The notes under the pieces were generated by a model, which searched no databases, was not told the DNA's origin, and was given only the letters and a program-made list of their open reading frames with translations. A stretch of DNA of 56,190 nt from Pseudomonadota bacterium (GTDB taxonomy: Bacteria > Pseudomonadota > Gammaproteobacteria > Burkholderiales > Burkholderiaceae_E): positions 1 through 56,190 of the forward strand of contig JAEWGX010000096.1 of the NCBI GenBank assembly GCA_023388075.1, in the 5' to 3' direction. Position numbers and translations under genes: made by a program. Below are positions 50,734-56,190 of the stretch, in pieces. The number at the start of each line of letters is the position of its first letter. The stretch's first letter is position 1.

Positions 50734-50975
50734 AGCGACGCGGCGCCGCGCTTGAAGCGTTCGTGGATGACGCTGGCACCGGCGATCTGCACGCCGTCGA
50801 TGAAGTCCTCCTGCGAGTAGCCGCGTGACTTGACGCAGGGGCGACAGGCGATGATCTCGCCGCCGCGCTTCATGAAGTCCTCCATGAGCGCCCTGAGCGG
50901 ATCGAGCGGCCGGACCTGCGTCAGGTCGACGCTGCGCTCGCCGTTGCCGAGCGGACCGGTGTGCAGGTCCGCCAT
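50734..50975 (-). pseudogene. Truncated DsrE-family gene
   Basis: The minus strand encodes RGGEIIACRPCVKSRGYSQE and DFIDGVQIAGASVIHERFKR, the C-terminal half of long DsrE-like sulfur-carrier proteins (usual CPPCxKxRGY...DGVEIxGA). The N-terminal half is absent (replaced by the opine-dehydrogenase promoter), and the natural stop after GAASL is lost. The Cys-x2-Cys is still visible. Read as a remnant. Confidence 0.6.
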
Positions 50976-50998
50976 CGAACCGGGATGCGACCGCTGGC

Positions 50999-51004
50999 TA
51001 TACT
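50999..51004 (+). promoter_or_regulatory. -10 box candidate of the opine-dehydrogenase-like gene
   Basis: TATACT, 5 of 6 consensus bases, 29 bases before ATG 51033. No matching -35 box was seen, so activation or a weak promoter is possible. Confidence 0.35.
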
Positions 51005-51032
51005 CGATCGACGGCCATTGGAAGGAGACCGC

Positions 51033-52148
51033 ATGACGACCGTAGCCGTGCTCGGCAACACCCTTCGCAATCCCGGCGCCGCGTGCGCCGCCGATCTGGC
51101 CCTCGCCGGACATGCGGTGCACTACGCCCTCTTCGACCCCGAGCCCGGTGCGCTCGACGTCGTGCGGTCCCGGGGTGGCTTTGACCTGCAAGGCGATCCC
51201 GCCACGTACTTCTCGCGGAAGACCGGCACGGCGCCCCTCGCCCGGATCTGCGATTCAGTCGTCGACGCGATCGACGGCGCGGAGGTCGTCCTGATCGACG
51301 TGCCGCCGCCGGAGCTCGAACCGAGGTTCGCGACGCTGCTGCCGCACCTGCCGCCCGAGGTGGTGGTCCATGTCCAGAGCCCCGGCTACTGGTCTGCCGC
51401 GCGGCTGACGCCGATGCTGCGTCGCGCCGAGCGCGAGGACGTGCTCGTGACCGACGCGGTGGCACCGACGCACGAGGCAATCCTCCACGGAAACGTGGTG
51501 AAGGGAACGCGCCGGCGGGGCCTGGAGGTCGCGACGGTCCCGGGCCGACGGATCCATGGCGTGCTCGATCGCCTGCAGTCGCTCTTCGGCGACGTCACCG
51601 CCGCCCCCACTGCCCTGCAGACGGGGCTCGAGTGCCTCAACCTGATGGTCCATCCGGCGATGCTGCTGCTGGGCATCGGCCTGATCGAGCGGCCCGATCT
51701 GCGCGGCGGCGACGAGATCCGCATCTTCAGGGAATGCAACGTGCCGACCGCCGGCGCGCTCGCCGAGGCGCTCGACGCCGAGCGCGGCCGGGTCTGCGCG
51801 GCATACGGAGTACGGCACCGCACGCTGCCGGCGGCGATCGACCACTTCTACGGCACCTCCGGGAGCGGCGCCTACGAGGCCATCCGGAACTGCGCGGCGT
51901 ACCAGTCGTTCGGCGCGCACCCCTCCTCGATCTGGCGTGAGTGGCAGGCAGTCGACGTGCCGTATGCCATCGTGCCGCTCGTGCGGCTCGCCGAGCAGGT
52001 CGGCATCGGCGCACCCTTGCACCGCGCGGTCGCCGAGATCTTCGGGACGCTGCTCGGCATCGAGCCGTGGTCGAGCAGGCCGACGCTGGAGGACATGGCG
52101 CTGGAAGGCGCCGGATTGACGGTGGCGCGGCGCTTCCTGATCGGATAG
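51033..52148 (+). CDS. Opine/octopine dehydrogenase-like NAD(P) oxidoreductase
   Basis: 371 residues. N-terminal Rossmann domain with VAVLGNTLRNPGAACAADLA: the glycine motif is GNTxRNPG instead of GxGxxG. C-terminal octopine/nopaline dehydrogenase domain with ECLNLMVHPAMLLLGIGLIE (catalytic His) and VDVPYAIVPLVRLAEQVG. These enzymes join an amino acid and a 2-oxo acid reductively. GGAAGGAG before ATG. No opine transport genes adjoin it, so the substrate is unknown. Confidence 0.82.
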   Translation: MTTVAVLGNTLRNPGAACAADLALAGHAVHYALFDPEPGALDVVRSRGGFDLQGDPATYFSRKTGTAPLARICDSVVDAIDGAEVVLIDVPPPELEPRFATLLPHLPPEVVVHVQSPGYWSAARLTPMLRRAEREDVLVTDAVAPTHEAILHGNVVKGTRRRGLEVATVPGRRIHGVLDRLQSLFGDVTAAPTALQTGLECLNLMVHPAMLLLGIGLIERPDLRGGDEIRIFRECNVPTAGALAEALDAERGRVCAAYGVRHRTLPAAIDHFYGTSGSGAYEAIRNCAAYQSFGAHPSSIWREWQAVDVPYAIVPLVRLAEQVGIGAPLHRAVAEIFGTLLGIEPWSSRPTLEDMALEGAGLTVARRFLIG

Positions 52149-52181
52149 CGGCGGCGCGGGCGCGGATGCCTAATCGGCCTT

Positions 52182-52215
52182 TCGACACCGAGCGATTTCC
52201 TCGACACCGAGCGAT
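52182..52215. repeat. 15-bp direct repeat at a composition boundary
   Basis: TCGACACCGAGCGAT occurs twice with a 19-base period in the gap between convergent genes. GC content drops just to the right. Confidence 0.6.
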
Positions 52216-52314
52216 CGCCTTGAAGCACAACGATATTCAACTCTCTTGTCATTTGAAATCCAGATACGTTGCAGCCGCCGACATCAGAACGGATATCTCT
52301 GGTAGCGCAGGCTC

Positions 52315-53067
52315 TCAGGCGGAGCCGAGACCGGCCTTCTCGAGTATCGCCAGCAGCTCGATGCTTGCCCGCTCGCGATGCTGCTTGTAGAGTCGCACGG
52401 CGACTTCAGGATCACCTGCCTTGATCGCTTCGACGATCGCATTGTGTTCCTTCGTGGAGTGCACCGGCGGAGGGCGCAACCTCAGGGTCACCATCCGTGC
52501 GCGGTGCGCTCGATCCCACAGAAGCTGGACCGTGGTGGTGAGGACGGAGTTCCCGGCCAGCTCGAGCAGTTGCCGATGGAAGTGCTCATCTGCGCGCGCC
52601 CATGCATCGAGGTCATCGCGCTTGAGAGCGGCGGTCATGTCCCGAGACGCCTCGCTGAGCGGCCGCAGATTCGCGGCGGTAGGTCGCTCTCGGGTAACGA
52701 TCTCCACAGCGGCGGACTCGAGCGCGGCCAGGACCTGGTAGATCTCGCGCATGTCCTCGGCCGATACCGGAAGAACGCGGGCCCCGTGGCGAGGGATTAG
52801 CTCCATCAGGCCCTCGGCCTGCAGGAGCAATAATGCCTCCCGGACAGGGGTACGCGACAGCTGCAGCGCCTCGGCGAACTCGCGCTCGAGTGCGCGATAG
52901 CCGGCGGGATAGACGTTGTCCAGAATCCGCTTCCGGATTATCCGATACGCTTGCTCCACCATGCCCGTGCCTTCGGCCGACACCGTCCTGGGCGAGGACC
53001 GGATCGACGCGGAGGCGGGAGCGCTCCATGCCTGCCCGCCCTTGCCCCACAGTCCGTCGATCGGCAT
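52315..53067 (-). CDS. GntR-family regulator (FCD domain)
   Basis: 250 residues from ATG 53067 (ATG 53070 overlaps the upstream pseudogene stop; GGAG fits 53067 better). The winged helix is at about 30-100 (YRIIRKRILDNVYPAGYRAL, LQLSRTPVREALLLLQ) and the FCD domain at about 110-235 (LAALESAAVEIVTRERPTAA, ARADEHFHRQLLELAGN). Last gene of the Bug receptor/glycoside hydrolase/lactonase operon, which it probably represses through the palindrome at 55995. Confidence 0.9.
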   Translation of the reverse strand: MPIDGLWGKGGQAWSAPASASIRSSPRTVSAEGTGMVEQAYRIIRKRILDNVYPAGYRALEREFAEALQLSRTPVREALLLLQAEGLMELIPRHGARVLPVSAEDMREIYQVLAALESAAVEIVTRERPTAANLRPLSEASRDMTAALKRDDLDAWARADEHFHRQLLELAGNSVLTTTVQLLWDRAHRARMVTLRLRPPPVHSTKEHNAIVEAIKAGDPEVAVRLYKQHRERASIELLAILEKAGLGSA

Positions 53068-53879
53068 CATAAACTCCAATGGACCGGGGGCAGACCTGCA
53101 ACCTCCACTCGAAAAATCTCGAGCAAGGCGCCTTGCAGGCAGCCGGGGATGGCAGTCTTTCGGTCAGGCCCGCCGAACGCGAGGCTCGAGGTATTCATAA
53201 GGCGCCTGCTGCGGACACGATCCAAGTATTGCCGCTCCAGCGACTTTCTTTCCCACGCGCACTCCACCCAATCCAGGTGGCCCTGATCTGCGTCTTCCAG
53301 CAGGACTTCGTGCGAGCCGTCCGCGCGACCTGGATCACCGGGTTCGACACGATGCTCGTCAGCCAGGCGAAGCCTTCCTCGTCGAACGCGACTTCATCGG
53401 GAAACGTACTTCGCCCGGACTCCGTCACCGTCTCGCGTAGCGCGAGCCCGCCGTCCGGTCTCATGGCGAAGCGCGAGAGCCACCGTCCGAAAGTCTCGTT
53501 GACGTACAGCCACCGACCGGTCGGGTCGAATGCCATTTCCTTGGTGCACTCCAGCTGGTCGGCAACGATGCGCGCGCCGCTGCCATCCATCTTGACAATG
53601 AACCCGTGTCGCGCTCCGGCCTACATCCGAGGATTCGCGGAACCGACGGGCGCTCACCATGATCCAGACGTCCCTTGGCGTATTCCAGTACGAAGCTGGT
53701 CGGCGGCAACATCACCCCGTTGACCAGCTCGACCAATGGTCGCACCTGGCCATGGCGGCAGAGCTCCAAAACTCCCCCGACCTCGGAGCTCAAGTCCGCG
53801 ATCAGGTACGAACTGTCCCTGAGCAAGGCAATGCCATTGGGCTTCAGCGGCCTGCCCCCCCGATGCGGGCCCTGTGTTC
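53067..53879 (-). pseudogene. SMP-30/gluconolactonase-family gene, broken by several frameshifts
   Basis: Pieces of one lactonase-like beta-propeller lie in three frames: LKPNGIALLRDSSYLIADLS at the 5' end, then VPRILGCRPERDTG, then FDPTGRWLYVNETFGRWLSR and FPDEVAFDEEGFAWLTSIVS, then LMNTSSLAFGGPDRKTA to the normal end VAGLPPVHWSL. At least three or four indels are needed (near 53675, 53640, 53605 and 53335). About 80-90 N-terminal residues are absent; the remnant starts at the stop of the hydrolase gene. It would have opened a sugar lactone. Confidence 0.8.
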
Positions 53880-54944
53880 TCAGCGGACGCCAGTGATCTC
53901 CTGCAGGGCATTGAAGAAGCCACGCTTGCGGGCTGACCTTATTTGCCAATCGACCGGGAGGCTTTGGAACCCGTCCTCGTAGGTTTCCCGCGTCCTGCGG
54001 AAGTCGAAGAACCCCCATCCTGCATAGCCTTCTGCCGCTGCTCTCAGGTGATTGTCCGGCTTGTCGAACTCGAAATGGTCGTCTTCGTTGTAGAAAATTG
54101 GCTGGCCGCGGTAGGCCGCGCTTGCCCGAATCCTCACCAACTGCAGCCGTATCCCGTCCGGGCTGGGCTGCTCGTAGCCATTGGGACCATGCACCCAATT
54201 GCCGTGCGGCAACAGGAAATCGGATGTTGAGACGATGTTGTCCGGTATCGCAACCGGATGAAGGAGACTGGTTCCCACCAAGAGGCGGCCCGCCGGGGTA
54301 TCGAAGCGCTTGGCCGATCTCCCCTTCACCAGATCGATAAGCTCATGGCAGCGCGGCGCCTCGATTATCCTATGGCTGTAGTAAACGTGATCGACCTCGT
54401 TACCGATTTCGATCAGTACATTGCGCACTCGGCGCACAGCCAGCCAATCGACCGTCTCGGTCACTGCTCGCCTTACCGCCTCCTCGTCCCTCAGGTGCCG
54501 GCTCGACCAGCCGTAGAACAGGCCGAGAACTATCACCAATCTTTGGGCATCGGCGGCTTGAATAACGCGCTCCAAGCGGGCAGCCCAGTCCGGCTTCAAC
54601 TCCCCGGTTTCGGTGTATCCAGATATCACCCAAGGCTGCACACGTGTGTACCCCATCGGGTTTCCGCCTTGCATGTTGATGCATATGGCGGCCAATCCGT
54701 GGGCGCGGTACTCCGGAAGAGCCGCGCAAAACTCGTTGGTATTTCTCTCGGGATCCCACGGCCCATCCGGATAGACCCATACGCCGCGGGTGCTCGGATT
54801 GTCGTCATCCGCCACTGCGTTGGCCATCCTGCTGTTGAACAGGAGACCTTCGATCCGATGCCCGTTCCAACTGCGACCGGGATAGGTCGGCTCGCCGTTA
54901 ATCAGAAACCGATCGCCTTCGATCGAAACAACTGTTCTAGTCAC
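53880..54944 (-). CDS. TIM-barrel glycoside hydrolase (clan GH-A/cellulase-like)
   Basis: 354 residues from a GTG 4 bases after the receptor stop. Opening SIEGDRFLINGEPTYPGRSW, candidate acid/base Glu183 in LIEIGNEVDH and candidate nucleophile Glu287 in PIFYNEDDHF fit retaining clan-A enzymes. There is no signal peptide, so it would act on an imported oligosaccharide or aglycone. A specific GH family cannot be named. Confidence 0.72.
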   Translation of the reverse strand: MTRTVVSIEGDRFLINGEPTYPGRSWNGHRIEGLLFNSRMANAVADDDNPSTRGVWVYPDGPWDPERNTNEFCAALPEYRAHGLAAICINMQGGNPMGYTRVQPWVISGYTETGELKPDWAARLERVIQAADAQRLVIVLGLFYGWSSRHLRDEEAVRRAVTETVDWLAVRRVRNVLIEIGNEVDHVYYSHRIIEAPRCHELIDLVKGRSAKRFDTPAGRLLVGTSLLHPVAIPDNIVSTSDFLLPHGNWVHGPNGYEQPSPDGIRLQLVRIRASAAYRGQPIFYNEDDHFEFDKPDNHLRAAAEGYAGWGFFDFRRTRETYEDGFQSLPVDWQIRSARKRGFFNALQEITGVR

Positions 54945-54948
54945 GGAG

Positions 54949-55929
54949 CTACGCCACCTTGATGCCTTGTTGACGAATGAAGGCCCCCCAGAAATCCCTT
55001 TCCTTTCGGGTCAATTCGAGGAGTTCCTCTGGTTCGCGCCACCGCGCCGCAGCACCGATACTTTCCATGTAGTCCGCAAAATCGGCATCTTCGGCCACTT
55101 GCCTCACCGCCTTCCGAAGCCGCGCTAAGACGGCCTCCGGAACCTTTGCCGGCGCCATCAGGCTGCTCCAGCCGATGGCCAGCAGGTTGGGGAACCCAGC
55201 CTCTCCCGTAGTGGGCACGTCCGGGATAGCCTTCATCCTTTCCGCGTTGGCCACGGCCAGGACCTTGACTGCGCCCCGTTCGACGTGCGCCTTCATCTGG
55301 TTGTAGTTGTCGATCATCAGGTGGATGCGGCCGGCGAGGAAATCGGGAACCGCCGGACCGGTCCCCTTGTAAGCGACGTGCTCTATATCAAGCCTCTGCT
55401 CCGATCGGAATCGCTCGAATACCAGGTGGGCGATCGATCCATTCCCGCCTGAGGCGAAATTGAAGGTTCCCGGCTTGGCACGAACCTCTTCAACAAACTG
55501 CTTGAGCGAAGTGATCCCGAGCGACGCCGGCACCATGACCACGAATCGAGTATCGGTCACACCCCCGACGTTCGCAAAGTCCCTGTCATAGTCGACAGTG
55601 GCGTCCTTGTAGAGGTGGGGATTGATCGTCGCCATGAAGCTCGGCAGCACCAGGAGAGTATGGCCATCTGCTGGGACCTGTGAGCCGACATAGATCGCAC
55701 TCACACTTCCGTTCGCACCTGGCCGGTTCTCCACCAGGACGTTCTGGCCAAGAAGCGGCGTCAGGCGTTGAGCGACATTCCGATACATGATGTCCATTCC
55801 GCCCCCGGCACCAAAGCCGACGACAAGCCGTACTGGCCGGGAGGGAAATGACTCCTGAGCCATTGCCCGAAGCGGGGAGGCCATGAGGGGCAGCACCGCA
55901 GAACTCTTCAGAAGGGAACGCCTGTTCAA
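54949..55929 (-). CDS. Bug/TctC-family extracytoplasmic solute receptor
   Basis: 326 residues from a TTG that has GAGGAA at ideal spacing. Export signal NRRSLLKSSAVLPLMASPLR, mature from about AQESFP. VRLVVGFGAGGGMDIMYRNV, VLVENRPGANGS, FNFASGGNGSIAHLVFERF and AGRIHLMIDNY are the Bug fold and carboxylate-binding loops. There is no tctA or tctB nearby, as is common for this large Burkholderiales family; it may serve a shared transporter or sensing. First gene of the operon. Confidence 0.92.
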   Translation of the reverse strand: MNRRSLLKSSAVLPLMASPLRAMAQESFPSRPVRLVVGFGAGGGMDIMYRNVAQRLTPLLGQNVLVENRPGANGSVSAIYVGSQVPADGHTLLVLPSFMATINPHLYKDATVDYDRDFANVGGVTDTRFVVMVPASLGITSLKQFVEEVRAKPGTFNFASGGNGSIAHLVFERFRSEQRLDIEHVAYKGTGPAVPDFLAGRIHLMIDNYNQMKAHVERGAVKVLAVANAERMKAIPDVPTTGEAGFPNLLAIGWSSLMAPAKVPEAVLARLRKAVRQVAEDADFADYMESIGAAARWREPEELLELTRKERDFWGAFIRQQGIKVA

Positions 55930-55994
55930 ATCAATTCCTCACTCATTGCCACGGCGCGTCGCTCATTCTCGCGCCGCGCTGCCGTCGTTGATGG

Positions 55995-56006
55995 AACGTA
56001 TACGTT
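55995..56006. promoter_or_regulatory. Perfect 12-bp palindrome, candidate GntR operator
   Basis: AACGTATACGTT, 66 bases before the receptor start. The GTATAC core is shared with the inverted repeat in front of the other GntR gene (37920-37950). Suits a dimeric FCD-type GntR, here the product of the last gene of the same operon. Confidence 0.5.
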
Positions 56007-56190
56007 AGCACATCCGTTATTGTCAGATAAAGTCCCGCTCCGGATGTACCTGCTACAGTCAGTGGCATGATCACCCGCTTCGCCTTCGATTCACCTTCCA
56101 GCCTGCCCTGCGCCGGATGGGTCGACGCGTCGCGTTCGGCCTGGGCCTGGGACCGCAACGCGTGATGGAGAGCTCAGCCGCCGACCGTCC

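Noticed and set aside
50178..51191. Long minus-strand frame across the lipoprotein and opine-dehydrogenase start
   Set aside because: Only the 50734-50975 part resembles a protein (DsrE-like); the rest is antisense to supported genes.
55943..56158. 71-codon minus-strand frame
   Set aside because: It runs through the promoter region and the candidate operator, with no ribosome binding site or recognisable pattern.
56068..56190. Possible plus-strand gene starts near the right edge (ATG 56068, ATG 56165)
   Set aside because: The first frame closes after about 32 codons, and the second has too few bases before the window ends to support a call.

Overview
The window is about 56 kb of high-GC DNA. 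The gene order points to a betaproteobacterium, most likely a Burkholderiales: ubiJ / Tim44-like / ubiE / DUF971, hemA-prfA-prmC-grxD, a 505-residue two-ACT-domain ilvA, TRAP and Bug-type (TctC) solute receptors, and several FCD-type GntR regulators. Species assignment is not possible from sequence reading alone. No rRNA, tRNA, CRISPR array, insertion sequence or prophage was seen.

Left part (1-25.1 kb) is mostly housekeeping. It holds an ABC-F ATPase (Uup, cut by the left edge), an HNH nuclease, a Pat/PatZ-type acetyltransferase overlapping an asparaginase, a minus-strand ubiquinone block (DUF971, ubiE, Tim44-like, ubiJ), a metallophosphoesterase divergent from a PhoD-like phosphatase, ilvA, an orphan response regulator with a degenerate receiver, the overlapping hemA-prfA-prmC set followed by grxD, argC, a CYTH-CHAD protein coupled to a small holin-IV-like membrane protein, an aminotransferase, a CAP-domain lipoprotein and an amidase.

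Middle part (25.1-34.9 kb) holds a 3-methyladenine glycosylase whose 3' end overlaps a convergent hybrid histidine kinase, a VOC protein, an Asp/Glu-racemase-like protein, a ClC transporter divergent from an MBL-fold/double-rhodanese sulfur enzyme, a 47-residue membrane protein, a YbjQ-like protein and a catalase.

Right part (34.9-56.2 kb) is accessory and catabolic. A Rieske oxygenase and glutamine-synthetase-like ligase form an operon divergent from a GntR regulator, with a GTATAC-type inverted repeat between them. A TetR regulator, coupled to a secreted ankyrin protein, diverges from a quinate/shikimate-type cluster: an apparently NAD-type AroE-like dehydrogenase, a complete TRAP transporter and a type II dehydroquinase with two changed active-site positions. 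Next come a small membrane-anchored protein with five 13-residue repeats, a DUF1127 protein, a GT14-like glycosyltransferase, an MFS permease overlapping homospermidine synthase, a lipoprotein, an opine-dehydrogenase-like enzyme, and a lower-GC operon (Bug receptor, TIM-barrel glycoside hydrolase, broken SMP-30 lactonase, GntR) with a perfect 12-bp palindrome upstream.

Gene remnants (ATP-grasp tail, DsrE-like fragment, SMP-30 pseudogene) cluster in the last 9 kb, which suggests that this end has been reshuffled recently. The strongest leads for undescribed biology are the 13-residue repeat protein, the Rieske/GS pair and the altered dehydroquinase in its TRAP cluster.
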